The position numbers and the translations under genes were made by a program. This document shows positions 46,122-54,919 of a stretch of DNA of 64,000 nt, piece by piece. Numbering within the stretch: the first letter of the stretch is position 1; every line of letters starts with the position of its first letter. Source of the stretch: JAYPHU01 sp964611435 (GTDB lineage Bacteria; Pseudomonadota; Alphaproteobacteria; Rhodospirillales; UBA2165); assembly GCA_964611435.1 (NCBI GenBank), contig CAZSXT010000019.1, positions 11,306 to 75,305 of the forward strand, given 5' to 3'. A model generated the notes under the pieces. The model saw only the letters and a list, made by a program, of their open reading frames with translations. It had not been told where the DNA came from and made no database searches.

Positions 46122-46664
46122 CTATTTTTCGGTGAGGGTAATCATATCGTCGCCACCGGTGGCCTTGTGGCACGCAATGCAGCCTTTTTCGCCGCCCTTC
46201 ATGAAGCGGCCGGCAATGGCGACGCCGGTCGGAGTCTTATCCTGGTTGCCGTTGGCCCGGTACTTGGCCCAGAACCAGTCCTTGTTCTCGGCGTCGTAGC
46301 CGGCTTCCCGCTTGAACATGACCGTATAGGCGTCCAGGAATTTATTGGGATCGGCAAACACGGCATCGACCTCCAGGTCTTTGCCCATGTGGTTGCTTTT
46401 CACCAGCACCTGGGCGGTTCGCCCATCCACGGTGATGTTGGTGCCGAGCACCTGTTGGATCCCGCCATGGGGCGGGCTGCCCTCGAACGGCTGGGTGTGG
46501 ATGCGGTTTGGACCCACCAGCTTATTGTCGGCCAGAACGGACCAGAGCTTCTTGGCGAAGGCGACATCTTCGGCGCCGCCGAACGGTTTGTTTTGAGCAA
46601 CGGCGCTGGTCGAGATCATCCCGGCCAGCGCGGCCGCCACGGAGAGTTTGATCAGATGTTTCAC
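46122..46664 (-). CDS. Cytochrome P460-family-like exported c-type cytochrome
   Basis: A 180-residue protein with a signal peptide (residues 1-23, AVA-Q) and a single heme c motif CIACH (Cys162, Cys165, His166) near the C terminus. The layout, with beta-rich body, YTVMFKREAGYDAENKDWFWAKYRANG and C-terminal CxxCH, matches cytochrome P460 / c'-beta proteins. Those oxidise hydroxylamine or bind NO. The Lys135 of WAKY may correspond to the heme-crosslinking lysine of true P460, which I cannot confirm. Confidence 0.72.
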   Translation of the reverse strand: MKHLIKLSVAAALAGMISTSAVAQNKPFGGAEDVAFAKKLWSVLADNKLVGPNRIHTQPFEGSPPHGGIQQVLGTNITVDGRTAQVLVKSNHMGKDLEVDAVFADPNKFLDAYTVMFKREAGYDAENKDWFWAKYRANGNQDKTPTGVAIAGRFMKGGEKGCIACHKATGGDDMITLTEK

Positions 46665-46815
46665 GGTTAAGTCCTAGCTGTTTGAGAATTGCACAGGTGC
46701 CCGCGATTAATCGGGGCATAAATTTTATGGCCTATTCTCAGTCCAACGGACAGGTGACCTTACGGGGAGTTGAGCCGTCGTGAGCTCACGAAGGGTCACA
46801 GATGCGAGAGGGAGG

Positions 46816-47796
46816 TTATTTCAGCCGGTTTCGCCGGCCCAGCATCTTGTCCATCAGCTTCGGCGCGCGGCCCGGCGTGGACCACGGGCACTTGGTAATG
46901 CAGATGGCGCAGCCCAGCGCTTCGCCGAAATAGGGGATGCATTTGTCGAAATTGACGAACCATTTCTTCTCGCCGCGCACGGTCTGTTTTTCCGGGAAGA
47001 TGGCGCCCGGCGGACAGGCTTTGACGCAGACCTGGCAATTGGCGCAGAAATCCTCTGCGCCGATATCCTTGGGGGCGTCGGCGATCAGCGGTATGTCCGT
47101 GGTGACCGCGGAAAGCCTGAACGAGGAGCCGTAGACATCGTTTATGAGAGAGCCGTGCTTGCCGAGCGTTCCCAGACCGGCAGCAATGGCGCCCGGCATC
47201 ATGCTGAGCGCAGAGGCAAATGGCCCTGCCCAGGCCTTCGCGTCATAGCCCTGGCCCAAAATAAAGTTGGCGACTTCGCGGCAGACTCGGGCGGCGCGAT
47301 TGTATTGCCGGGCCACTTCCACCGCATTGCGAGGATTGTCCAATGACGGCGGCAGGTTGTTAAGCTCGTCGTGATCCATGGCGACGCCGAACACGATCAG
47401 CCAGGGGTGGTCCAACTCGTAGCCTTCATAAATATACATCGGGTCCATGGGCGTAACGCCGACCAGGTCTGCTTCGTGGGCGAGGGCGAACTCCTTCATG
47501 GCCGCTGTCCAGTCTTCGGGGGACTTTTCCACCTTGGCTGGGGCCTTCTCCACTTCTTTGGGGCCGCGTGGCGCGTCGTGGGAATAATGTTCGATGATCT
47601 CCGGGGAGCGCCGCTGAATGGCGATTACCTCATATTGCAGTTCACCGAACTCATGCCGATCCGCCGGGTGCCAGAAGAACGGCGACGGCCGGCGTGGCGT
47701 CTCTTCGCCCAATCCGTTCACCGTGTTGCCCGAGAGGTGTTTGGGCAGCAGCGCGGCAAAGTCATCGTATTTTTCAGGCAGCGGTTTATCGCTCAT
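46816..47796 (-). CDS. Double 4Fe-4S protein, reductive-dehalogenase/QueG-like
   Basis: A 326-residue cytoplasmic protein. The C-terminal ferredoxin domain has two full cluster motifs: Cys251/254/257/261 and Cys286/296/299/303. The upstream region (WAGPFASALSMMPGAIAAGLGTLGKHGSLINDVYGSSFRLSAVTTDIPL) matches the cobalamin-binding fold of QueG and reductive dehalogenases. There is no Tat signal. The gene starts 2 nt after the ligase stop on the same strand, so the two are one operon. A role in aryl-CoA reduction or dehalogenation is inferred. Confidence 0.8.
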   Translation of the reverse strand: MSDKPLPEKYDDFAALLPKHLSGNTVNGLGEETPRRPSPFFWHPADRHEFGELQYEVIAIQRRSPEIIEHYSHDAPRGPKEVEKAPAKVEKSPEDWTAAMKEFALAHEADLVGVTPMDPMYIYEGYELDHPWLIVFGVAMDHDELNNLPPSLDNPRNAVEVARQYNRAARVCREVANFILGQGYDAKAWAGPFASALSMMPGAIAAGLGTLGKHGSLINDVYGSSFRLSAVTTDIPLIADAPKDIGAEDFCANCQVCVKACPPGAIFPEKQTVRGEKKWFVNFDKCIPYFGEALGCAICITKCPWSTPGRAPKLMDKMLGRRNRLK

Positions 47797-47798
47797 GA

Positions 47799-49097
47799 TC
47801 AGCTCCGTTCATCCACGAACCGGGGGGCCTTGATACTGGCTTCGAACGCCTTGGCGAGCGTGCCCAGTTCCTGCACGTCGATGATGGCGCTGATTTCGAA
47901 CACCCGTTTGATCTCGTCACTAATGGCGGCGGCGACGGCATCCGTATCTGCGCCGCGTTTGATCTCGATTTTCACCCGCATGTTCTCCAGATCGTCATCA
48001 CCGGTTTCCAGAATCGCCTGGAAATCGTTGATGTCCGGATTGCGGAAGATGAAGTCCTCGAACTCCGAATGGTTCAGGTTGACGCCGCGAATCTTGAAGA
48101 AGCCGGTGGTGCGCGCCGCGTGCTGAATCATGGGGAACAGTTCGGCGATCTTACCGCTGCTCTTGCCCTTTTCGATCAGACGGACGATGTCTCCCGAATT
48201 CCAGCGTAAAAACGGTGTCGCGTTGTTGGTGAATAGAGGCGTGACACAGAAGGTGCCCGTTTCGCCCTCGGGTAATATCTCGCCGGTGTCCTCGTCCACC
48301 ACTTCGCAATAATACATATCAGACCAGATATGAATGCCGTCATGGGCGTCGCCTTCGCAGCCCATCAAACCGGCCTCGCTCATGCCAAACACGTCATAGA
48401 CTTTCGCGCCCCAGCGCCGGGCCAATTTTTCCCGCTTGGCGTCGGACAGGGTCTCCGCCGAGCAGATGACAATCCTCACCGAGCTCTCGGAGAGATCGAT
48501 GCCTTTGGTGTCCGCCACGTTTACCAGATGCAGGGCAAAACTGGACATGGAAATCAGCACGGTTGGTTTCAGCGCCAGGATCAGATCGACCTGCGCTTCC
48601 GAGGGCACCGCGTTGCCGGCGCCAACCCAGTTCATACCAACATGCTGCTGATGGGCGCTGCGGGCCCAAATTTGGCCGGCCGGGTGAATGCCCAGCGGAA
48701 ACGAGATGTGGCACAAATCGCCAGCTTTGATGTTGATGAACGGATAGGTCCGCGCCCAGCTTTCCAGCCCGTAGTTCACGTCGTCGAAGGTGCGTGGGTA
48801 GAACACCGGTTTGCCGGTGGTGCCGCCAGACCGCCAGTATTCGGCGATGTCGGTAGCGGAGGCGACATTAAAGTTCGCCATGAACTCTTCATGGTTGAAT
48901 TCCCTCAGCACATCTTTGGTGACTATGGGGATCCGGCTCCAGACCTCTGGCTCGTCCAGATGGTTTTCATCGATATGGTCGAGCTTGCCCTTATACCATC
49001 TGGCCGACTTGGCGCGTTCAAAAGCGATCTTCTTCCGTTCGGACTGAACGCGCCGGATATCGGCGCGGTTTTCGGGGATGGGAAGCAGCGGGGCCAT
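47799..49097 (-). CDS. PaaK-like aryl-CoA ligase (AMP-forming)
   Basis: A 432-residue adenylate-forming enzyme of the phenylacetate-CoA ligase group. The P-loop is YWRSGGTTGKPVFYPRT, followed by VFGMSEAGLMGCEGD and the hinge region RWNSGDIVRL, then FKIRGVNLNHSEFEDFIF (C-terminal domain). GAGGAGGAAT precedes the ATG. It is divergent from the fused monooxygenase gene, so its product is probably that enzyme's aryl-CoA substrate. Confidence 0.88.
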   Translation of the reverse strand: MAPLLPIPENRADIRRVQSERKKIAFERAKSARWYKGKLDHIDENHLDEPEVWSRIPIVTKDVLREFNHEEFMANFNVASATDIAEYWRSGGTTGKPVFYPRTFDDVNYGLESWARTYPFINIKAGDLCHISFPLGIHPAGQIWARSAHQQHVGMNWVGAGNAVPSEAQVDLILALKPTVLISMSSFALHLVNVADTKGIDLSESSVRIVICSAETLSDAKREKLARRWGAKVYDVFGMSEAGLMGCEGDAHDGIHIWSDMYYCEVVDEDTGEILPEGETGTFCVTPLFTNNATPFLRWNSGDIVRLIEKGKSSGKIAELFPMIQHAARTTGFFKIRGVNLNHSEFEDFIFRNPDINDFQAILETGDDDLENMRVKIEIKRGADTDAVAAAISDEIKRVFEISAIIDVQELGTLAKAFEASIKAPRFVDERS

Positions 49098-49212
49098 TCA
49101 TTCCTCCTCAAGTGCTCATTTTGAGCCGGCCGTTCGTGTTGGCCTTATGGACGCTACTTTAATACCTTACACGGGAAGATAAACCGAATTAGCGGCAACA
49201 GGGATTTCGGGT

Positions 49213-51537
49213 ATGCGGATCGTTATCATCGGCGGCGGTGCGGCGGGTTTGTATTTCGCCATCCTGATGAAAAAGGCGTGGCCTGATCACACCGTCTCGG
49301 TTTACGAACGCAACCGGCACGACGACACGTTCGGTTTCGGCGTGGTGTTCTCCGACGAGACCCTCGGCAATTTTCTTTCCTACGATCCTGACTCCTACGA
49401 CCGGATCACCAATGCATTCGCCTATTGGGACGAGATCGACTTTGTCTTCAAGGGGAAGACCATTCGCACGGGAGGGCACGGCTTTTGTGGCTGCGGTCGG
49501 CGGGAGCTCTTGTTGATCCTACAGGAACGTTGCCGGGAGTTGGGCGTCGAGCTTCACTTCGAGGCGGAGATCACCGATCTTTCTCAATTTGCCGGCGCCG
49601 ATCTGATCGTCGGCGCGGACGGCATCAACAGCATCGTCCGGGAGGCGCACTCCGACGCCTTCCGGCCGGATATCGAATGGCGGCGCAACAAGTTCGTTTG
49701 GCTGGGCAGCACAAAACCCCATGAGGCGTTCACCTTCGACTTTACCGAGAATGAACACGGCATCTGGGTCCTAGGCGCGTATCAATATAATGACGAACTT
49801 TCCACCTGGATCATCGAGGCGCCGGAACCGACCTGGGAAAAGGCCAGGGCGGAGGTGGAGAACCTCAGCGAAGAAGAGCTGTTGGCGTATATGGAAGAGC
49901 TGTGGGCGGACAAGCTGGAGGGCCACAAACTGGTCCCCAACAAATCCATCTGGCGGACCTTCCCGACCATCCGTTGTGAAAATTGGCATACAGACAATAT
50001 CGTACTGATCGGCGACGCCTTGCACACGGCGCATTATTCCATCGGGTCGGGCACCAAGCTGGCCATGGAAGACGCCATCGCGCTCTATGAAGCGTTCAAG
50101 GACAATGCCGCAGTCAGCGATGCGCTGCCGGCATTCGAGGCGGCGCGCCGGACCGAAGTGGAGATTACCCAGCATGCCGCCGATGTCAGCGTGGTCTGGA
50201 CCGAGAACGCCGCGCGCTATTGGGAGATGGAACCAATCCAGGCGTGCTATTCCATGCTCACCCGGTCCAAACAGATCACCCACGAGAACCTGCGCCTCCG
50301 GGATGCCGGCTTTATCGACGATATGGAGACTTGGTTTGCCGAAACTGTAAAGGGCAGGGGGCTTACCCCACCCGCCGGTGCGCCGCCCATGTTCGCGCCA
50401 CTGCAACTGCGGGAGCTCACTCTGCCCAACCGGGTCGCGGTGGCGCCCATGGACATGTATATGGCGGAAGACGGTGTGCCCGGCGATTTCCACTTTGTGC
50501 ATCTGGGCAGCCTCGCCATGGGGGGCGCCGGGCTGGTCTTCTCGGAAATGGCCTGCGTGTCCGAGGAGGGACGGATCACGCCAGGTTGTTCGGGCTTGTA
50601 TGCGCCGGAACATGAGGCGGCCTGGCGGCGGATCATCGACTACGTGCATGCGCAGTCCGCGTCCAAGTTCTGCCTGCAGATCGGTCACGCGGGGCGCAAG
50701 GGATCGACCCGACTGGCGTGGGAGGGCATGGACAAGCCGCTAGAGGAGGGTAATTGGCCGCTGATCGCGCCGTCAGCCATTCCGTTCTATGACTTCAGCG
50801 ATGCGCCCCGTGAAATGACCGAGGCCGATATGGATCAGGTCTGCGCGGACTTCGCGACTGCCGCGGCGATGGCCGAGGCCGCCGGCGCAGATATGATCGA
50901 ACTGCACATGGCGCACGGCTATCTGCTGTCGAGCTTCATCACGCCGGTGAGCAATCAACGGACCGACGATTACGGGGGCTCGCTGGAGAACCGGCTGCGC
51001 TTCCCGTTCCGGGTGTTTGATGCGGTGCGGGCCGTGTGGCCGGCTGACAAGCCCATGTCGGTCCGTATCTCGGCCAATGATTGGGTGGGGGATGCCGGGA
51101 TCATGCCGGACGAGGCGGTGGAGATTGCGCGGGCGTTTAAAAACCGCGGTGTGGACATCATGAATGTCTCCGCCGGGCAGACCGCACCGGACGCCAAACC
51201 TGTCTATGGCCGCATGTTCCAAACCTGGTTTTCCGAACAGGTTCGTCTGGAAGCGGATATCCCCACCATGGCAGCCGGTAACATCACGACCTGGGATCAG
51301 GTGAACACCATCGTCGCCGCCGGGCGGGCGGATTTGGTGGCGCTGGCCCGGCCCCATCTGACCAACCCGCACTTTACCCTGCAGGCCGCCGCTTATTACG
51401 GTGTAGAAAGCCAGTTTTGGCCCCGGCCTTATGAATCCGGTGAGGAGCAGGCGCACCGGGTTTCAGCCCGCGACCGTGCGGACGAGGTGGACTTGAAACG
51501 CGCGGCCAAGCCGAAAAGCCATGGGGGACATAATTAA
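49213..51537 (+). CDS. Fused FAD monooxygenase / old-yellow-enzyme (anthraniloyl- or salicylyl-CoA type)
   Basis: A 774-residue two-domain flavoenzyme. Residues 1-380 are a class A FAD monooxygenase (IIGGGAAGLYFAI at 5-17; LIGDALHTAHYSIGSGTKLAMEDAIALYEA). Residues about 394-760 are an old-yellow-enzyme FMN domain (LPNRVAVAPMDMYMAEDG; LQIGHAGRKGST; ELHMAHGYLLSSFITPVSNQRTDDYGGSLENR). This fusion matches 2-aminobenzoyl-CoA monooxygenase/reductase and salicylyl-CoA 5-hydroxylase. The neighbouring CoA ligase supports an aryl-CoA substrate. Which acid is unknown. Confidence 0.92.
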   Translation: MRIVIIGGGAAGLYFAILMKKAWPDHTVSVYERNRHDDTFGFGVVFSDETLGNFLSYDPDSYDRITNAFAYWDEIDFVFKGKTIRTGGHGFCGCGRRELLLILQERCRELGVELHFEAEITDLSQFAGADLIVGADGINSIVREAHSDAFRPDIEWRRNKFVWLGSTKPHEAFTFDFTENEHGIWVLGAYQYNDELSTWIIEAPEPTWEKARAEVENLSEEELLAYMEELWADKLEGHKLVPNKSIWRTFPTIRCENWHTDNIVLIGDALHTAHYSIGSGTKLAMEDAIALYEAFKDNAAVSDALPAFEAARRTEVEITQHAADVSVVWTENAARYWEMEPIQACYSMLTRSKQITHENLRLRDAGFIDDMETWFAETVKGRGLTPPAGAPPMFAPLQLRELTLPNRVAVAPMDMYMAEDGVPGDFHFVHLGSLAMGGAGLVFSEMACVSEEGRITPGCSGLYAPEHEAAWRRIIDYVHAQSASKFCLQIGHAGRKGSTRLAWEGMDKPLEEGNWPLIAPSAIPFYDFSDAPREMTEADMDQVCADFATAAAMAEAAGADMIELHMAHGYLLSSFITPVSNQRTDDYGGSLENRLRFPFRVFDAVRAVWPADKPMSVRISANDWVGDAGIMPDEAVEIARAFKNRGVDIMNVSAGQTAPDAKPVYGRMFQTWFSEQVRLEADIPTMAAGNITTWDQVNTIVAAGRADLVALARPHLTNPHFTLQAAAYYGVESQFWPRPYESGEEQAHRVSARDRADEVDLKRAAKPKSHGGHN

Positions 51538-51544
51538 AAATAGG

Positions 51545-51700
51545 TCCACGGGTCATGGCTTCGCCGGCCCGTGGATGACGAGTTTAATTGTGTCTCTTAA
51601 TTTAGTCATGCGCGGACCGGCCGTCAGGCCGTGATCCGCGTACCCATATTGAATTCACCCTCCCCCGCGCGTTGCGCGACCCCTCCCATCAAGGGAGGGG
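51545..51700. repeat. REP-like palindromes upstream of leuA leader
   Basis: Type B (TCCACGGG 51545-51552 / CCCGTGGA 51568-51575), type C (TGCGCGGA 51609-51616 / TCCGCGTA 51635-51642), then CGCGC/GCGCG (51666-51678) and CCCCTCCC/GGGAGGGG (51680-51700). The first two are near-identical to the copies at 15442 and 15506 and occur in the same order. Confidence 0.78.
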
Positions 51701-51822
51701 TGACTCTTTCCAATCCCCCTTGACTTTCGATCCGATCCGACCTTTATAAGCGTCTGTAAACCCTTTGTTTGCGACTGATATGTACGATATCACCGCAAAT
51801 ATAAGAGAGGATTGAGCGACCC

Positions 51823-51945
51823 ATGGACAAGTCCATGCGCATGACAGACGTGGTTTCCGGCGCGCAAGCTTCCGGTTCTCTGCGCCTGCAACAATCCTTC
51901 CTGCTGCTCATCGGCAATGGGGCCCTTCGACTTAGGCGCCCCTGA
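51823..51945 (+). CDS. leuA leader peptide
   Basis: A 40-codon frame starting 208 nt before leuA. Its end reads SFLLLIGNGALRLRRP, with three consecutive Leu codons followed by Ile and two more Leu. It overlaps the first arm of mutually exclusive hairpins. This is the layout of a leucine-starvation attenuator. AGAGAGG lies upstream of the ATG. Confidence 0.72.
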   Translation: MDKSMRMTDVVSGAQASGSLRLQQSFLLLIGNGALRLRRP

Positions 51946-51992
51946 ACGACAATGCCCCACAAGGGGGCGTTCAGGGGAATTCGACTCCTAAG
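51918..51992 (+). promoter_or_regulatory. leuA attenuator hairpins
   Basis: The perfect 10-bp stem CCCCTGAACG (51939-51948) / CGTTCAGGGG (51968-51977) contains an inner CCCC-ACAA-GGGG. CTTAGG (51931-51936) can pair with CCTAAG (51987-51992) to lengthen it. A competing GGGGC...GCCCC hairpin (51918-51942) uses the same CCCC. No T-run follows the large stem, so control may act through Rho or translation. Confidence 0.65.
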
Positions 51993-52029
51993 CTGACAAT
52001 TCAACATTTCTAAGAAGAGGGTTCGTCCC

Positions 52030-53586
52030 ATGAGTACCAACACAGACTCTAACCGTATCTATATATTCGACACCACCATGCGTGACGGCGAGCAGTCGCC
52101 GGGCGCTTCCATGAACCTGGCGGAGAAACTGCGGATCGCCGAGGTTCTCGAGGATATGGGTGTCGATATCATCGAGGCCGGTTTCCCTATCGCGTCCGAA
52201 GGCGACTTCGAGGCGGTGAACGAGATTGCCAAGGTTGTCACTGAATCGACGGTGTGCGGCCTGGCCCGGTCCAGCAAAATGGATATCGAACGCTGCGCGG
52301 AAGCGGTGAAACCCGCCAAGCGCTCGCGCATCCACACGTTCATCTCCACCAGTCCGCTGCACATGAAGTATAAGCTGCAGATGGACCCGGAAGATGTCTA
52401 TCAGGCGGTGATCGACAGTGTCACCTACGCCCGGTCCTTCACCGATGACGTGGAATGGTCTTGTGAGGACGGCTCCCGCACGGAGCCCGACTTCATGTGT
52501 CGGACCGTGGAAGCGGCGATTAAGGCCGGCGCCGGCACGATTAATATCCCCGACACGGTCGGTTATGCCGTGCCGGATGAGTTCGGGGCGATGATCGAGA
52601 TGCTGTTCAACCGGGTGCCCAATATCGATCAGGCGATCATCTCTGTGCATTGCCATAACGATCTGGGGTTGGCGGTGGCTAATTCCTTGGCGGCGGTGAA
52701 GGCCGGCGCCCGGCAAGTGGAGTGCACCATCAACGGCCTGGGCGAGCGCGCCGGCAACGCGGCCATGGAAGAAGTGGTCATGGCTTTACGCACCCGTCAG
52801 GACAGCATGCCCTACAGCACCAACATCAAGACCGAGAACATCACCAGAGCCTCGCGTCTGGTGTCCACGATCACCGGGTTCACGGTTCAGCCCAACAAGG
52901 CGATTGTTGGAGCGAATGCGTTCGCGCACGAATCCGGCATTCACCAGGACGGCATGCTGAAGAACGCCCAAACCTATGAGATCATGACGCCGGAAAGCGT
53001 CGGACTGACCGAAAGCAAATTGGTTCTCGGCAAACACTCCGGCCGTGCTGCGTTCCGGGCCAAGCTGAAGGAGTTAGGCTACAGCCTGGGCGATAATGCG
53101 ATCAACGACGCTTTTAAGCGCTTCAAGGATTTGGCTGATCTGAAAAAGGATGTGTTCGACGAGGATATTGTGGCGCTGGTCGATGAGACCGTGGTGCGCA
53201 GCAATGACCGGATCAAGTTGGAGTCATTGGAAGTTCTCTGCGGCACCGAACATGTGCCGCCGCGGGCTAAGCTGAAGCTGAATGTGGACAGCGAAGTCAA
53301 GGAAACCGAAATGACCGGCGACGGTCCGGTGGACGCCATTTTCTCCGGCATCAAGGAGCTGACCTCAAAAGAGCCGCATCTGCAGCTCTATCAGGTGCAC
53401 GCGGTGACACAGGGCACGGACGCGCAGGCTGAGGTAACGGTCCGGCTGGAGGAGAACGGCAAGACCGTGAACGGCCAGGGCGCCGACACGGACACTATGG
53501 TCGCTTCGGCACGGGCCTACATCAACGCGCTCAATAAGCTGTTGGTGAAGCGAGAAAAAACAGCGCCGTCGGCCTTGTCCGCCTAA
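52030..53586 (+). CDS. leuA: 2-isopropylmalate synthase
   Basis: A 518-residue enzyme for the first committed step of leucine synthesis. The DRE-TIM barrel has IFDTTMRDGEQSPGASM, the metal His in ISVHCHNDLGLAVANSLAAV, and NGLGERAGNAAMEE. The C-terminal LeuA allosteric domain (from about 395) is present, so leucine feedback is expected. It follows the attenuator-like leader. Confidence 0.95.
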   Translation: MSTNTDSNRIYIFDTTMRDGEQSPGASMNLAEKLRIAEVLEDMGVDIIEAGFPIASEGDFEAVNEIAKVVTESTVCGLARSSKMDIERCAEAVKPAKRSRIHTFISTSPLHMKYKLQMDPEDVYQAVIDSVTYARSFTDDVEWSCEDGSRTEPDFMCRTVEAAIKAGAGTINIPDTVGYAVPDEFGAMIEMLFNRVPNIDQAIISVHCHNDLGLAVANSLAAVKAGARQVECTINGLGERAGNAAMEEVVMALRTRQDSMPYSTNIKTENITRASRLVSTITGFTVQPNKAIVGANAFAHESGIHQDGMLKNAQTYEIMTPESVGLTESKLVLGKHSGRAAFRAKLKELGYSLGDNAINDAFKRFKDLADLKKDVFDEDIVALVDETVVRSNDRIKLESLEVLCGTEHVPPRAKLKLNVDSEVKETEMTGDGPVDAIFSGIKELTSKEPHLQLYQVHAVTQGTDAQAEVTVRLEENGKTVNGQGADTDTMVASARAYINALNKLLVKREKTAPSALSA

Positions 53587-53622
53587 GAAAGCTGACTACA
53601 TTAGGCCAACAGGCCAAACCGC

Positions 53623-53673
53623 TATCGTTGACGGGGCCGGTGGAGTATACTCCTCCGGCCTCAACGATTCTTT
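53623..53673 (+). terminator. Hairpin terminator after leuA
   Basis: Nested stems ATCGTTGA/TCAACGAT, GGCCGG/CCGGCC and GGAG/CTCC are followed by TCTTT. Confidence 0.75.
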
Positions 53674-53791
53674 ACACGATTCTAAGGTGTTATTGCCTGC
53701 GGGTAAGGTTTGATTAACAAACGGTGCGGCATAAATAGATATATGTGCGGCGTACTGCCGGTAACTCTATTCAGAAGGTAATATAGGCGAA

Positions 53792-54832
53792 ATGCTCTCG
53801 CGACTTTTCGGATTTCTATCCGCGGATATGGCCATCGATTTGGGAACGGCGAACACTCTTGTGTACGTCAAAGGGAAGAACATCGTTCTCAACGAACCGT
53901 CCGTTGTCGCCATAGCCAAAGTTCGCGATAAGAAACAAGTCCTTGCCGTCGGTGAGGAGGCCAAGATGATGCTTGGCCGGACCCCCGGCAATATCGAAGC
54001 CATCCGCCCTCTTCGGGACGGCGTGATCGCCGACTTCGACATCGCCGAAGACATGATCAAGTATTTTATCCGCAAGGTGCACAACCGGCGCAGCTTTGCC
54101 TCGCCGATGGTTGTCATCTGCGTACCGTCCGGCTCCACCGCGGTGGAACGCCGCGCCATTCAGGAATCGGCCGAGGCCGCCGGCGCACGCAAGGTGTTTC
54201 TGATCGAAGAACCGATGGCGGCGGCAATCGGCGCTGGCCTGCCGGTGACCGAGCCCACGGGTTCCATGGTCGTTGATATCGGCGGCGGCACGACCGAGGT
54301 CGCGGTGCTCAGCCTTGGCGGCATTGTCTATGCCCAGTCCGTTCGCGTCGGTGGCGACAAGATGAACGAGGCGATCATCGCCTATATCCGCCGGAACCAT
54401 AACCTCCTGGTCGGTGAATCCAGCGCCGAACGCATCAAGGAAGAAATCGGTTCCGCCTGCCCACCGGAAGACGGCGAGGGCCGGACCATGGAGATCAAGG
54501 GCCGCGATCTGATGAACGGCGTGCCGAAGGAACTGGTGATCAGCGAACGGCAGATCGCCGAAAGCCTGGCCGAGCCGGTCAGCCAGATCATCGAAGCGGT
54601 GAAATCCGCGTTGGAACACACGGCGCCGGAACTGGCCGCCGATATCGTCGATAAGGGCATCGTGCTGACCGGCGGCGGGGCCCTATTGTCGAATATGGAT
54701 TATGTCCTGCGGTATGCGACCGGGTTGCCGGTCTCGATCGCAGACGGCCCCCTCTCGTGCGTGGCCATGGGTACTGGCCGGGCGCTGGAGGAAATGAAAA
54801 AATTGCGTCACGTTTTGACCACGATGTATTAA
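53792..54832 (+). CDS. mreB: Rod shape-determining actin homologue MreB
   Basis: A 346-residue actin-fold ATPase that positions the elongation machinery. Phosphate-1 is DLGTANTLVYVKG, phosphate-2 VVDIGGGTTEVAVLSLGG, and the adenosine motif LTGGGALLSNMD. The N terminus FGFLSADMAIDLG carries the short membrane-contacting start. It is first of mreB-mreC-mreD-mrdA-rodA. Confidence 0.97.
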   Translation: MLSRLFGFLSADMAIDLGTANTLVYVKGKNIVLNEPSVVAIAKVRDKKQVLAVGEEAKMMLGRTPGNIEAIRPLRDGVIADFDIAEDMIKYFIRKVHNRRSFASPMVVICVPSGSTAVERRAIQESAEAAGARKVFLIEEPMAAAIGAGLPVTEPTGSMVVDIGGGTTEVAVLSLGGIVYAQSVRVGGDKMNEAIIAYIRRNHNLLVGESSAERIKEEIGSACPPEDGEGRTMEIKGRDLMNGVPKELVISERQIAESLAEPVSQIIEAVKSALEHTAPELAADIVDKGIVLTGGGALLSNMDYVLRYATGLPVSIADGPLSCVAMGTGRALEEMKKLRHVLTTMY

Positions 54833-54919
54833 TACCTATAATCCGGCCCCGACGAGCTGGAATCCCCGCGTAGGCGACCCCATATGGTGGTGGGGAAAGA
54901 GCACTTGCGGAAGTAGACC

